Of a DNA stretch of 64,000 bases, positions 38,496-48,255 are shown piece by piece. The position numbers and the translations under genes were made by a program. Positions within the stretch are counted from its first letter, which is position 1. Each line of letters opens with the position of its first letter. This DNA comes from Polynucleobacter sp. 15G-AUS-farblos (GTDB taxonomy: Bacteria; Pseudomonadota; Gammaproteobacteria; Burkholderiales; Burkholderiaceae): positions 1 through 64,000 of the forward strand of contig NZ_JACVOM010000003.1 of NCBI RefSeq assembly GCF_018882445.1, given 5' to 3'. The notes under the pieces are model-generated. The model ran no database searches, was not told the origin of the DNA, and saw nothing but the letters and a program-made list of their open reading frames with translations.

Positions 38496-38663
38496 ATGGC
38501 TAAAGGCGGCAGAGAAAAAATCAAGTTAGAGTCATCAGCTGGTACTGGTCACTTCTATACAACTTCAAAAAACAAGCGCACTAAGCCTGAGAAAATGGAG
38601 ATCATGAAGTTTGATCCCACTATTCGCAAGCATGTTGCTTATAAAGAAACAAAGCTGAAGTAA
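38496..38663 (+). CDS. rpmG: 50S ribosomal protein L33
   Basis: A 55-residue basic protein reading [13 protein letters not shown], then [19 protein letters not shown] and ending [11 protein letters not shown], which matches L33 at full length. AAGGAG lies 8 nt before the ATG at 38496. This form lacks the four zinc-binding cysteines of some L33 proteins, so it is the zinc-independent (C-minus) type. A terminator follows. Confidence 0.95.
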   Translation: MAKGGREKIKLESSAGTGHFYTTSKNKRTKPEKMEIMKFDPTIRKHVAYKETKLK

Positions 38664-38686
38664 GTTCATTCTTGCTTCAAGCAAAT

Positions 38687-38715
38687 AAAAAACCCGCTAC
38701 ATCAGCGGGTTTTTT
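38687..38715. terminator. Bidirectional intrinsic terminator, rpmG / desaturase
   Basis: AAAAAACCCGCT / AGCGGGTTTTTT (38687-38698 with 38704-38715), 5-nt loop, T-run on both strands. It serves rpmBG from the left and the purN-rsmB-desaturase transcript from the right. Confidence 0.9.
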
Positions 38716-38767
38716 ATTGCCTCAAAATTACTAGAGGCAACAGAGACAAATATAATTTAAAAAAGAT

Positions 38768-39961
38768 TTATGCGTAGCGACGCAGTCTTAAAGAAAATTC
38801 ACGTAAGCTGGTGAGGCCACTATCTTCAGCACGTTGACACCATGCATGCAACTGAGATACCAACTGCTCTCGACTCGAATTGGAGCGACTCCAGATAGCC
38901 TGCAAATCACGACGCATCTCAATCATCTTGCGTAGCTGCGCATTACCTGCCATCAATTCTTCAAGCTTGAGCTTCTCTTCATCGGTCAAGCGTGACTCAT
39001 CTTTGGCCAACCAAGTGCGAGCATCCTTAAGATGCACTGCTAGTACTTGCATATGCTGTACTTCATTACTAAAGAAGCGACGCAATGTTTTGCTGTAACG
39101 AGCCATGATTTCATAACGATTGGCAATGATGGCTTCCAGAGTATTGTGATCAGCAGGACGTAAGTCGCTCAGTTGGGGCTTGGGCGGGGTCTTCTTCACT
39201 GTTGCCAATCCGACTGCACTCATGATCTGAATATACATCCAGCCAATATCAAATTCATACCATTTGTTTGAGAGCTTCGCACTCGTTGCGAAAGTGTGAT
39301 GATTGTTGTGCAACTCTTCACCGCCAATCAAAATTCCCCAGGGAACAATATTTCTAGAGGCATCTTCACAATCAAAATTGCGATAACCCCAGAAGTGCCC
39401 AATGCCATTAATCACACCAGCCGCAGTAATCGGAATCCACAGCATTTGAACTGCCCACACTGTTAATCCAATACCACCGAATAAAAATACGTCGATGATG
39501 AGCATCAGACCAACGCCTTGCCAAGAAAACTTGGAATACACATTGCGCTCAATCCAATCGTCTGGCGTGCCGTGACCAAACTTATCTAAGGTCTCTTGAT
39601 TGGCCGCTTCTTTTTTATAGAGCTCTGCACCACGAGTCAATACGGTATGGATGCCCAAGACCTGTGGACTATGGGGATCATCTACCGTCTCACATTTAGC
39701 GTGATGTTTGCGATGAATAGATGCCCACTCCTTGGTCACCATCCCCGTCGTGAGCCAAAGCCAAAAACGAAAGAAATGAGCAACGATGGGGTGTAACTCT
39801 AAGGCACGGTGCGCTTGGCAACGATGCAAGAAAATAGTCACAGCTGCAATGGTGATATGGGTGAGCACCAGAGTGAAGATGGTAATTTGCCACCAAGACC
39901 AATCCAAATAACCATTAGCAAGCCAATGGAGGAACAAATCAAAACCTGAAGCTGTATTCAA
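38768..39961 (-). CDS. Membrane fatty acid (acyl-CoA) desaturase
   Basis: Diiron integral-membrane desaturase of 397 residues, probably inserting a delta-9 double bond in acyl chains and so adjusting membrane fluidity. The three histidine boxes are HRCQAHR, HRKHHAKCE and HNNHHTFATS. Four hydrophobic segments lie around them. An unusual C-terminal part (about residues 290-397) is hydrophilic and helical, rich in Arg, Leu and Glu; I do not recognise it. It is the last gene of purN-rsmB-desaturase, 33 nt below rsmB. Confidence 0.9.
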   Translation of the reverse strand: MNTASGFDLFLHWLANGYLDWSWWQITIFTLVLTHITIAAVTIFLHRCQAHRALELHPIVAHFFRFWLWLTTGMVTKEWASIHRKHHAKCETVDDPHSPQVLGIHTVLTRGAELYKKEAANQETLDKFGHGTPDDWIERNVYSKFSWQGVGLMLIIDVFLFGGIGLTVWAVQMLWIPITAAGVINGIGHFWGYRNFDCEDASRNIVPWGILIGGEELHNNHHTFATSAKLSNKWYEFDIGWMYIQIMSAVGLATVKKTPPKPQLSDLRPADHNTLEAIIANRYEIMARYSKTLRRFFSNEVQHMQVLAVHLKDARTWLAKDESRLTDEEKLKLEELMAGNAQLRKMIEMRRDLQAIWSRSNSSREQLVSQLHAWCQRAEDSGLTSLREFSLRLRRYA

Positions 39962-39994
39962 AAGGGCATCCCTGAAGAGATCGAAAACCCTATT

Positions 39995-41566
39995 TTAGTC
40001 TTTAGCGGGCTTCTTGGTTTTGACCTTGATCTCTTTTTCTGCGATCTTTTCAGCGGTGGCAGATGGAGATACTGCTTTCTTTTGAAAAATGGCCCCAAAG
40101 AAACCATCGGTTCCATGAATATGAGGCCACAATTGCCACCAAGGATTGTCTGCACTACAACCAAGAGGTAATTTTTCCTTTGGAAACAATGGCTTAAGAA
40201 CTTCCGCTGCTGGTACAACCTCAAATTCTGGGTGTTTAGCCAGAAAATCCTCTGCAATCCCTTGATTTTCCTGAGGTAAAAGACTGCAAGTGGCATAAAC
40301 CAGGCGACCACCCGGCTTTAATAGGCGGGCGGCAGATCCTAAGATATTCATTTGCTTTTGATTGAGCTCTAAGACCCCATCTGGGGTTTGACGCCATTTG
40401 AGATCGGGATTACGACGCAATGTACCCATTCCACTGCAAGGGGCATCAACCAGCACTCGGTCAATCTTGCCAGCCAAGCGCTTGATCTTGGAGTCATTCT
40501 CACTATCGATCCATACGGGATGGACATTGGAGAGGCCACTACGTGCCTGTCTTGGCTTCAGGTTAGCTAAACGACGCTCTGATGTATCAAGCGCATATAA
40601 ACGTCCTGTAGAACGCATTAAGGCGCCTATTGCTAAGGTCTTACCGCCTGCGCCTGCACAAAAGTCCACTACCATTTCGCCACGCTTGGGAGCTAGCAAG
40701 TAGGCCAAGAGTTGGCTACCTTCATCTTGCACTTCAAACATGCCTGATTTGAATGCAGCCGTGTTTTGTAATGCAGGCTTACCCATGATGCGCACACCAT
40801 CAGGTGCATAGGGAGTTGGGATTGCTTGATAGCGACCACCTAAGGCATTCATCTGCGCAAGTAATTCTTCGCGATTGATCTTCATGGTGTTCGCACGTAA
40901 ATCTAACAGTGCTGAATGCATTAAAGATTTAGCCAACTCTTCACGCGATTCTTCACCAGGATATTTTCCCAATGCATCCCACAACCATTCAGGCAAATTA
41001 TTTCGTACCAATGGATTTAATGAAGCAGGATCAACTTTAGAAAAACGCTGCAACCAGTCATACTCACCAGCTTTGAGGACGTGCGCCAAATCAGCAATGG
41101 CGCTCTCAGCTCGATTAGCAGAACCCAATCCGCCCTCAGAGAGAGCGGACAGCAAACCCAATAGGGCTAAGCGTCTGGCCTGTGAACCCTCACCGCTAGA
41201 TGCAAATTGTGAGAACTCATTTTTACGACGCAGGATGGCGAATGCACTCTCTGCAATCAAAGCGCGATCCCGATTACCTAACTGAGGTTCAGCACGAAAA
41301 TATCGACTCACTACGCGATCGGCCGGTTGCTCAAAACTGAGTAACTCAGGCAACAATCTTTCTAAATGAATTGCATGCTGAGGTAATGCCTTGGCATTAG
41401 AGAAATTCTTCTGACCTTCTGGTGCGATTAAATTTCCACTCGCATTACGCCTCTCAGGACGACGCAAAGGATCTTTTGATTTTGTTGCGTAACTTTTATG
41501 AGGCGCTAAGCGGGATCCAGCTCTTGAACCGCTGGCAGATTTTCGGGGTGGACGTTCGGTACTCAT
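39995..41566 (-). CDS. RsmB/NOP-family RNA (cytosine-5) methyltransferase
   Basis: SAM-dependent rRNA or tRNA methyltransferase of 523 residues. The SAM-binding motif is VVDFCAGAGGKTLAIGAL, with the two catalytic cysteines in DAPCSGMGTLRRNPD and YATCSLLPQEN. A basic N-terminal extension (about residues 1-60) and a Lys-rich C-terminus flank the core. The N-terminal NusB-like domain of RsmB may be partly present (residues 65-180). The exact target base is not clear, so I do not assign rsmB firmly. It overlaps purN by 4 nt (ATGA). Confidence 0.9.
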   Translation of the reverse strand: MSTERPPRKSASGSRAGSRLAPHKSYATKSKDPLRRPERRNASGNLIAPEGQKNFSNAKALPQHAIHLERLLPELLSFEQPADRVVSRYFRAEPQLGNRDRALIAESAFAILRRKNEFSQFASSGEGSQARRLALLGLLSALSEGGLGSANRAESAIADLAHVLKAGEYDWLQRFSKVDPASLNPLVRNNLPEWLWDALGKYPGEESREELAKSLMHSALLDLRANTMKINREELLAQMNALGGRYQAIPTPYAPDGVRIMGKPALQNTAAFKSGMFEVQDEGSQLLAYLLAPKRGEMVVDFCAGAGGKTLAIGALMRSTGRLYALDTSERRLANLKPRQARSGLSNVHPVWIDSENDSKIKRLAGKIDRVLVDAPCSGMGTLRRNPDLKWRQTPDGVLELNQKQMNILGSAARLLKPGGRLVYATCSLLPQENQGIAEDFLAKHPEFEVVPAAEVLKPLFPKEKLPLGCSADNPWWQLWPHIHGTDGFFGAIFQKKAVSPSATAEKIAEKEIKVKTKKPAKD

Positions 41567-42192
41567 AATTTAAAAAATTGCGACTCTGGGGGTTGTAACT
41601 TCACTTGATTACCTTCTATTCGCAATCGTCCATCAAGGAACCATTTTACGGCCCGCGGGTAAATCTGATGTTCTGCAGCCAAAACTCGAGCCGCTAGGGT
41701 GTCAGCATCGTCCCCATTTAGCACTGGAACGGAGGCCTGACAAATGATTGGTCCTTCATCAACCCCCTCAGTGACAAAATGAACCGTGGCACCATGCTCT
41801 TTGACGCCCGCCTCTAAAGCACGCTCATGAGTATGCAAACCTGGGAATGCTGGCAATAGTGCTGGGTGAATATTGATGAGTCTACCCTCAAAATGTCGAA
41901 TAAAACCAGGAGTCAGAATTCTCATGAAACCAGCTAAAACCACCAAATCAGCCCCTAACTGGTCTATTTGCTGAATTAAGGCCGCATCAAAGGATTCTCT
42001 GGAGGCGTGCCCCTTATGCTCTATCGCGTACGCCGGAATACCCTGGGAGCGAGCAAATTCAAGGCCCTTAGCCGCTGAATGGTTTGCTATGACCCCGGCA
42101 AATTTGACTGGCCAATGCTCTTTTTGAGCTGTTTTGACAATGGCCTCGAAATTAGATCCGCGGCCTGAGATTAAGGTAACGATAGAAAGCAT
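41563..42192 (-). CDS. purN: Phosphoribosylglycinamide formyltransferase
   Basis: Formylates GAR with 10-formyl-THF in purine synthesis. From the ATG at 42192 it has 209 residues. Signatures are ISGRGSNFEAIVKTA near the start, and HPALLPAFPGLHTHERALE with TVHFVTEGVDEGPII carrying the catalytic His and Asp; the Asn before the HPALLP motif is present. A GTG two codons upstream is possible, but a TATATT -10-like box ends 6 nt before the ATG. No Shine-Dalgarno. purM is at the right end of this window. Confidence 0.95.
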   Translation of the reverse strand: MLSIVTLISGRGSNFEAIVKTAQKEHWPVKFAGVIANHSAAKGLEFARSQGIPAYAIEHKGHASRESFDAALIQQIDQLGADLVVLAGFMRILTPGFIRHFEGRLINIHPALLPAFPGLHTHERALEAGVKEHGATVHFVTEGVDEGPIICQASVPVLNGDDADTLAARVLAAEHQIYPRAVKWFLDGRLRIEGNQVKLQPPESQFFKL

Positions 42193-42198
42193 GCCCAC

Positions 42199-42206
42199 AA
42201 TATAAT
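42199..42206. promoter_or_regulatory. Overlapping divergent -10 candidates, purN / ribF
   Basis: AATATAAT contains TATAAT on the plus strand (42201-42206) and TATATT on the minus strand (42204-42199). The minus box ends 6 nt before the purN ATG (leaderless); the plus box would give ribF a leader of about 19 nt. No strong -35 on either side. Confidence 0.4.
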
Positions 42207-42231
42207 TGATGGCTACCCTGAAAGCGATTTT

Positions 42232-43182
42232 GTGAACGTATTCCGTGGCCCCACCCCGTTTTCTGCAGGACCCGCTTGTGCCTTAAGCATCGGAAATTTC
42301 GATGGCGTGCACAGGGGTCATCGCGCCCTACTCAAGCAGTTAGTTGAAGGCGCCAAGGAACGAGGGCTTGTGAGCTGCGTGATGACTTTCGAGCCACACC
42401 CTAAAGAATTCTTCTCACCGGAACAAGCACCACCCCGGATCATGAATCTGCGTGACAAATTAGCCGCACTTTCTAATCTCGGTATTGATCGAGTGGTCGT
42501 AGAGCATTTCAACTCCGCGTTCGCTCGCCTTAGTCCTGAAGAATTTGTATCTGAAATTATTGTGAAGCGTCTGAATGCCAAATGGATTTTGATTGGCGAT
42601 GATTTTTGCTATGGAGCAAAACGTGCTGGCAACTTTGCAAGTCTAAAAGCAGCCGGCCAACAATATGGTTTTGAAGTGTCCAGCATCCAAACCATCCTAG
42701 AGGATGGCGAACGTATTTCGAGCTCTGCACTCAGAGCAGCCCTTGCTCATGGCGACATGAAGCAAGCTGAAAAATTATTGGGTCGACCTTATGGTATTTC
42801 AGGCCATGTTATTCATGGACAAAAATTAGGTCGTACTCTCGGTTTCCCTACTTTGAATTTAGCAGTGGCCAATCACTTGCATCATCGTAAGCCAGCAACG
42901 ACTGGTATTTTCACTGCGCAAGTTTTAGGTCTCTCTGAGAAACCTTTGCCTGCGGTAGCGAGCTTAGGAGTAAGGCCCACCGTAGAAGATCAGGGTCGTG
43001 TATTGCTAGAGACTCACATATTCGATTACCAGCAAGATGTGTATGGAAAAATTATTACCGTTGAACTATTAGAAAAAATTCGGGACGAGGCAAAGTATGA
43101 CGACCTCGATACCCTCACCAATGCCATTGCAGCTGATGCAGCACATGCCAGAAATTATTTCCAGAAAAAAGCTTATGTCTGA
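42232..43182 (+). CDS. ribF: Bifunctional riboflavin kinase / FAD synthetase
   Basis: Makes FMN from riboflavin and FAD from FMN. The 316-residue protein starts at a GTG. The N-terminal FAD-synthetase domain has the nucleotidyltransferase [14 protein letters not shown] (HxGH-type) and [10 protein letters not shown]; the C-terminal kinase domain has [11 protein letters not shown] and the GVRPTVE region. First gene of ribF-ileS-lspA-coaBC-dut; it overlaps ileS by 8 nt. Confidence 0.95.
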   Translation: MNVFRGPTPFSAGPACALSIGNFDGVHRGHRALLKQLVEGAKERGLVSCVMTFEPHPKEFFSPEQAPPRIMNLRDKLAALSNLGIDRVVVEHFNSAFARLSPEEFVSEIIVKRLNAKWILIGDDFCYGAKRAGNFASLKAAGQQYGFEVSSIQTILEDGERISSSALRAALAHGDMKQAEKLLGRPYGISGHVIHGQKLGRTLGFPTLNLAVANHLHHRKPATTGIFTAQVLGLSEKPLPAVASLGVRPTVEDQGRVLLETHIFDYQQDVYGKIITVELLEKIRDEAKYDDLDTLTNAIAADAAHARNYFQKKAYV

Positions 43183-46036
43183 AAAAGAAAACACTTATCC
43201 CGTCAATCTACTAGATACCTCATTCCCTATGCGGGGTGATCTAGCTAAGCGCGAACCTCAATGGGTTGCTCAATGGCAAAAAAATAAGCTCTACGAAAAG
43301 ATTCGTGCAGCGCATGCTAATGAACCTAAATTTATTTTGCATGATGGTCCTCCTTACGCCAATGGTGATATTCATATTGGTCACGCGGTCAACAAAATCC
43401 TCAAAGATATGATCGTAAAGTCACGTTGGTTGATGGGATTTGATGCAGTCTATGTACCAGGCTGGGATTGCCACGGCATGCCAATTGAAATCCAAATTGA
43501 AAAAGAATTTGGTAAGAATCTTCCAACCGCAGAAGTACAAGCTAAGGCACGTGCTTATGCCTTGGTACAAGTAGAGAAGCAAAAGAAAGATTTTGAGCGC
43601 TTAGGGGTACTGGGCGATTGGAATAATCCCTACCTCACCATGAGTTATCGCAATGAGGCAGACGAAATTCGTGCACTCGGCAAGATTTGGGAGAAGGGTT
43701 ATGTCTTCCGTGGATTAAAGCCAGTGAACTGGTGTTTTGATTGCGGCTCGGCATTGGCTGAGGCCGAAGTGGAATACCAAGACAAAACTGATCCCACTGT
43801 GGATGTGGGTTTTGCATTTGATGATGCCCAACGCCCAGCCTTAGCGAAAGCATTTGGAATGGCTGAGCTTCCAAATAAACCAGGTCAAATTGTGATTTGG
43901 ACTACAACACCGTGGACCATTCCTGCAAACCAAGCCATGAATGTTCATCCAGAGCTCACCTATGCACTGGTAGATGTGGGCGACAAGTTATTGATCCTTG
44001 CTCAAGATCGAGTTGAAACCTGTTTGCAGGACTACGGCCTAGAAGGCAATGTTATTGCAACTTGCCAAGGCAATCAGCTAGCGAATATTTCTTTCTGGCA
44101 CCCACTTGCTCCATTGCATGAAGGATATAAGCGTCTATCACCAATCTATCTAGCAGAATATGTCACCTTGGATACCGGTACCGGCATTGTTCATTCTGCA
44201 CCCGCCTACGGAGAGGAGGACTTTAAGTCTTGCAAGGCAAATCACTTGGATGACAAAGACATTCTGAATCCAGTGATGGGCAATGGAGTGTACGCATCCT
44301 GGCTGCCCCTCTTTGCCAATGAATACATCTGGAAAGCAAACCCCAAGATTGTGGAAGCGATGCGCGAAGCAGGTAGTTTGTTGCGCGATAAAACCTATAC
44401 CCACTCTTACATGCATTGCTGGCGTCATAAATCACCCATCATCTACCGTGCTACATCCCAATGGTTTGCAAGCATGGATAAAAAACCTTCAGATGGCAAA
44501 GGTAGTCTGCGAGAGACTGCATTAGCAGGGATCGAAAATACAGAGTTTTTCCCTGCATGGGGCAAGCAGCGACTGCATAGTATGATCGCCAATCGACCAG
44601 ATTGGACTTTATCTCGCCAGCGCCAATGGGGCGTACCAATGGCTTTCTTTGTTCATAAGGAAAGTGGTGAGCCACACCCACGCACCGAAGAACTGCTTGA
44701 AGAAGTTGCTAAGCGTGTTGAGAAAGATGGGATTGAAGCTTGGCAAAAATTAGAAGTTGCGGAACTTCTTGGAGATGAGGCAGCCCAATACGAGAAGAAC
44801 CGTGACACATTGGATGTTTGGTTTGACTCAGGCACGACTCACTGGCATGTGATTCGTGGCTCACATCGTGATGAGTTACTGACAGCCGAAGCTGAAACAC
44901 CAAATGGTCGTTTGGCAGACTTATACCTTGAGGGCTCTGACCAGCATCGCGGTTGGTTCCACTCTTCCTTGCTAACTGGCGCCATGCTCGATGGCAAGCC
45001 GCCTTATAAAGCCTTATTGACTCACGGCTTCACAGTCGATGGTCAAGGCCGCAAGATGAGTAAGTCTGTGGGTAATGTGATCGCGCCTCAGCAGGTAGCT
45101 GACAAGCTTGGTGCTGAAATCATTCGTCTGTGGGTCGCTTCAACCGATTACTCCGGTGAAATGACCATCTCAGATGAGATTCTTAAACGAGTTACTGAAA
45201 GCTATCGTCGTATTCGGAATACCTTGCGCTTTCTGTTGGCCAATCTTTCTGACTTCGATCCTAGCAAGCACGCAATGCCAGCTGATCAATGGTTAGAAAT
45301 TGACCGTTATGCAATGGCACTAGCCAATCAATTGCAAACAGATGTGCAAGCACACTACCAAGCATATGAGTTCCAACCAGCTGTAGCCCGCATGCTGACC
45401 TTCTGTTCGGAAGATTTAGGTGGCTTCTATTTGGATATTCTGAAAGATCGTCTCTACACGAGCGCACCTGACTCAGCTGATCGTCGTGCTGCACAGAATG
45501 CGCTCTTTCACATTACACGCAATCTATTGAAGTGGTTATCGCCCTTCCTCTCCTTTACCGCAGAAGAGGCATGGCATTCCTTCCCACATGGTTCAAATGA
45601 GAAAGCCAAGGATTCCATCTTCATGGAAGAGTTTGGACAGTTCCCAGCCGTTGCTAACTCAGATGAATTACTAGCCAAATGGAATCGTATTCGTGAGATC
45701 CGCTCTGAAGTTACCAAAGCCATTGAAATTGAACGTGAAGCTGGTCACGTTGGCTCATCCTTGCAGGCTGAGCTCACGATTAAAGTGGGGGATATTGACT
45801 TTGCCATTCTGCACTCACTAGAAAATGATTTGCGTTTTGTCACGATCACCTCAAGCGCCAATATTGAGTTAAGCAGCGCAGGACTTGAAGTCTTAGTTCG
45901 CGGCAGCCAATATAAAAAATGTGGCCGTTGCTGGCATCACACTGCAGATGTAGGCAGCAATGCAGAGCATGCTGATTTATGTGGGCGCTGTATCAGCAAC
46001 TTGTTTGGCAACGGCGATCACCGCCTATTTGCTTAA
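43175..46036 (+). CDS. ileS: Isoleucyl-tRNA synthetase
   Basis: Class Ia synthetase charging tRNA-Ile, 953 residues from the ATG at 43175, eight bases inside ribF. The HIGH motif is in [15 protein letters not shown], the editing domain has [17 protein letters not shown], the KMSKS motif is [14 protein letters not shown], and the C-terminal zinc-binding region has [12 protein letters not shown] with a second CGRC pair. Full length, eubacterial type 1. Together with the tRNA-Ile2 candidate at the left edge, isoleucine decoding is represented twice. Confidence 0.97.
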   Translation: MSEKENTYPVNLLDTSFPMRGDLAKREPQWVAQWQKNKLYEKIRAAHANEPKFILHDGPPYANGDIHIGHAVNKILKDMIVKSRWLMGFDAVYVPGWDCHGMPIEIQIEKEFGKNLPTAEVQAKARAYALVQVEKQKKDFERLGVLGDWNNPYLTMSYRNEADEIRALGKIWEKGYVFRGLKPVNWCFDCGSALAEAEVEYQDKTDPTVDVGFAFDDAQRPALAKAFGMAELPNKPGQIVIWTTTPWTIPANQAMNVHPELTYALVDVGDKLLILAQDRVETCLQDYGLEGNVIATCQGNQLANISFWHPLAPLHEGYKRLSPIYLAEYVTLDTGTGIVHSAPAYGEEDFKSCKANHLDDKDILNPVMGNGVYASWLPLFANEYIWKANPKIVEAMREAGSLLRDKTYTHSYMHCWRHKSPIIYRATSQWFASMDKKPSDGKGSLRETALAGIENTEFFPAWGKQRLHSMIANRPDWTLSRQRQWGVPMAFFVHKESGEPHPRTEELLEEVAKRVEKDGIEAWQKLEVAELLGDEAAQYEKNRDTLDVWFDSGTTHWHVIRGSHRDELLTAEAETPNGRLADLYLEGSDQHRGWFHSSLLTGAMLDGKPPYKALLTHGFTVDGQGRKMSKSVGNVIAPQQVADKLGAEIIRLWVASTDYSGEMTISDEILKRVTESYRRIRNTLRFLLANLSDFDPSKHAMPADQWLEIDRYAMALANQLQTDVQAHYQAYEFQPAVARMLTFCSEDLGGFYLDILKDRLYTSAPDSADRRAAQNALFHITRNLLKWLSPFLSFTAEEAWHSFPHGSNEKAKDSIFMEEFGQFPAVANSDELLAKWNRIREIRSEVTKAIEIEREAGHVGSSLQAELTIKVGDIDFAILHSLENDLRFVTITSSANIELSSAGLEVLVRGSQYKKCGRCWHHTADVGSNAEHADLCGRCISNLFGNGDHRLFA

Positions 46037-46045
46037 GACCAATAA

Positions 46046-46534
46046 ATGAGCCTGTCATTTCTCCGCTATCTTGCAATCGCACTCATAGTGCTATTGCTCG
46101 ATCAACTGAGCAAATGGTCTGCTCTCAGTAATTTGCAGATGGGGGTGCCTGAGCCGGTGCTCCCATTCTTAAATTGGTTGCTTCTCTTTAATCCAGGCGC
46201 TGCTTTCTCATTTTTAGCGGATGGCTCAGGTTGGCAACGTTGGTTCTTTACCGTCCTTGGTCTCGGTGCTGCAATCTATATCGTCTATTTACTTTATAAA
46301 AGCCAAAGTGAAAAAATGCTGTGCTTGGCACTGAGCTTCATTTTGGGTGGAGCGCTGGGCAATGTCTTGGACCGAGTAATGTTCGGTGCCGTGGTCGACT
46401 TTATTGATTTACATTACGCCAATTGGCACTGGCCGGCCTTTAATATTGCCGATAGCGCGATATGCATTGGGGCTGCCCTCATTATTTGGGGTGAAATTCG
46501 TAAGTCATTTGGCAAATCCCCTCAATCCCATTAA
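46046..46534 (+). CDS. lspA: Lipoprotein signal peptidase (signal peptidase II)
   Basis: Inner-membrane aspartyl protease that removes signal peptides of lipoproteins after diacylglyceryl modification. The 162-residue protein has four membrane helices; the catalytic aspartates are in GNVLDRVMFGAVVDFIDL and FNIADSAI. It lies 9 nt after ileS, the common ileS-lspA order. Confidence 0.96.
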   Translation: MSLSFLRYLAIALIVLLLDQLSKWSALSNLQMGVPEPVLPFLNWLLLFNPGAAFSFLADGSGWQRWFFTVLGLGAAIYIVYLLYKSQSEKMLCLALSFILGGALGNVLDRVMFGAVVDFIDLHYANWHWPAFNIADSAICIGAALIIWGEIRKSFGKSPQSH

Positions 46535-46543
46535 GCTGGCGCC

Positions 46544-47755
46544 ATGCAATCACTTTTAAATAAAAAAATTGTTCTTGGGATATCGGGTGGCATTGCCGCC
46601 TATAAGACTCCCGAACTTGCACGCCAGTTAATGCAAGAGGGTGCTTCGGTTCAAGTGGTAATGACAGAAGCTGCAGGGCAGTTTGTGACAGCCGTCACTA
46701 TGCAGGCTCTCACTGGCAACCCTGTCTACACCAGTCAATGGGATAGCAGCATCCCGAACAATATGGCGCATATCGAACTATCAAGAGCAGCTGATGCTAT
46801 TCTGATTGCACCCACTAGCGCAGATCTCATGGCCAAACTATCTTTAGGTTTAGCAGATGATTTGCTCAGTACCTTATGCCTCGCTAGAGATTGCCCTCTA
46901 CTTTTAGCGCCTGCTATGAATAAGCAAATGTGGGAACATGCGGCCACACAAAGAAGCGCTCAGCGATTAATCAATGATGGCGTTACCTTATTAGGCCCCG
47001 CGAGCGGCTTTCAAGCTTGCGGTGAAGTGGGCATGGGCAGAATGCTGGAGCCCGCAGAAATTAGTGAGCAAGTTGTATCCTTCTTTCAGAAAAAATCACT
47101 GGCTGGTAAAAAAGTATTAATCACAGCAGGTCCTACTTTCGAAGCCATTGATCCCGTTCGTGGCATTACCAATCACAGCTCCGGCAAGATGGGCTTTGCA
47201 ATTGCCCGTGCCGCTGTTGAAGCAGGTGCTCAGGTTCATCTCATTGCAGGCCCCTGCGATCTTGAGACCCCTCTTGCAGCCACAGGCAATATTATTCGTA
47301 CCGATGTAGTCAGCGCCAAAGAAATGCATGCTGCAACACTTCAAACGAACGATAGCGATATTTTCTTTGCCGTTGCTGCTGTAGCAGACTGGGGTGTTGC
47401 AAAACCTGCTAAAGAAAAGATTAAACGCCAGGGCCAAAAAGCGCCTGACCTAGAGTTTGTGGCTAATCCAGACATTTTGTTGGATATGGCCAAAACCGTC
47501 AAAACTAAAGCGGGTAAACCTTATCCCTATTGCGTTGGCTTTGCCGCCGAATCTACCAATCTAGAGGCGCATGCTAAAGAGAAACTCCAGCGCAAAGGCA
47601 TTCCCATGATGGTTGGCAATATTGGTCCAGACACCTTTGGTAGTGACCTTAATCAATTACTTGTCATTGATGCTCAGGGCAGCAAAAAACTCGCCAAAGC
47701 TGAAAAGTTGCAACTCGCACGGCAACTGATTCAACTCATTGCCAAAAAAATATAA
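46544..47755 (+). CDS. coaBC: Bifunctional phosphopantothenoylcysteine decarboxylase / phosphopantothenate-cysteine ligase
   Basis: Two consecutive steps of coenzyme A synthesis in one 403-residue protein. The N-terminal CoaC flavoprotein domain has LGISGGIAAYKTPEL, the active-site His in NNMAHIELS and the PAMNKQMW substrate-recognition motif. The C-terminal CoaB domain has ITAGPTFEAIDPVRGITN and a lysine-rich loop (KIKRQGQ). Between lspA and dut in the same direction, 9 nt from lspA. Confidence 0.95.
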   Translation: MQSLLNKKIVLGISGGIAAYKTPELARQLMQEGASVQVVMTEAAGQFVTAVTMQALTGNPVYTSQWDSSIPNNMAHIELSRAADAILIAPTSADLMAKLSLGLADDLLSTLCLARDCPLLLAPAMNKQMWEHAATQRSAQRLINDGVTLLGPASGFQACGEVGMGRMLEPAEISEQVVSFFQKKSLAGKKVLITAGPTFEAIDPVRGITNHSSGKMGFAIARAAVEAGAQVHLIAGPCDLETPLAATGNIIRTDVVSAKEMHAATLQTNDSDIFFAVAAVADWGVAKPAKEKIKRQGQKAPDLEFVANPDILLDMAKTVKTKAGKPYPYCVGFAAESTNLEAHAKEKLQRKGIPMMVGNIGPDTFGSDLNQLLVIDAQGSKKLAKAEKLQLARQLIQLIAKKI

Positions 47756-47805
47756 ATTCTTCTCTCTCATCTCAGCCTTAACCTTTACTTGCTTTAGGAA
47801 ATTTT

Positions 47806-48255
47806 ATGCAATCTCTACAAGTCAAAATTCTTGATGAACGTATGCGCGATCAGTTGCCTGCTTATGGCACACCAGGCAGTGCTGGTTTAGATCTTAGGGC
47901 ATGTATTGATGAAACGATTGAAATTGCACCAGGCCAGACTGTCTTAGTTCCAACGGGATTGGCAATCTATGTTGAAGATCCTCGTTATGCAGCGTTTATT
48001 CTGCCGCGCTCTGGGCTTGGCCATAAGCACGGCATTGTGCTTGGCAACCTCGTAGGCCTGATTGATTCCGATTACCAGGGCCAGCTCATGGTGAGCACTT
48101 GGAATCGTGGATCAGCCCCTTTCAAGCTAGAGCCGATGGAGCGCTTAGCGCAACTTGTCGTCATGCCGGTTCAGCAAGTAGAACTCAAAGTAGTTGAAGA
48201 ATTTACTGAGAGTAGTCGCGGCGCTGGTGGTTTTGGAAGTACTGGGCGAGCCTAA
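47806..48255 (+). CDS. dut: Deoxyuridine 5'-triphosphate nucleotidohydrolase
   Basis: Hydrolyses dUTP to dUMP, keeping uracil out of DNA and supplying thymidylate synthesis. The 149-residue trimeric-type enzyme has the five family motifs: [34 protein letters not shown] and the C-terminal [14 protein letters not shown] lies 8 nt before the ATG. Its stop overlaps the stop of the convergent transporter gene. Confidence 0.96.
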   Translation: MQSLQVKILDERMRDQLPAYGTPGSAGLDLRACIDETIEIAPGQTVLVPTGLAIYVEDPRYAAFILPRSGLGHKHGIVLGNLVGLIDSDYQGQLMVSTWNRGSAPFKLEPMERLAQLVVMPVQQVELKVVEEFTESSRGAGGFGSTGRA

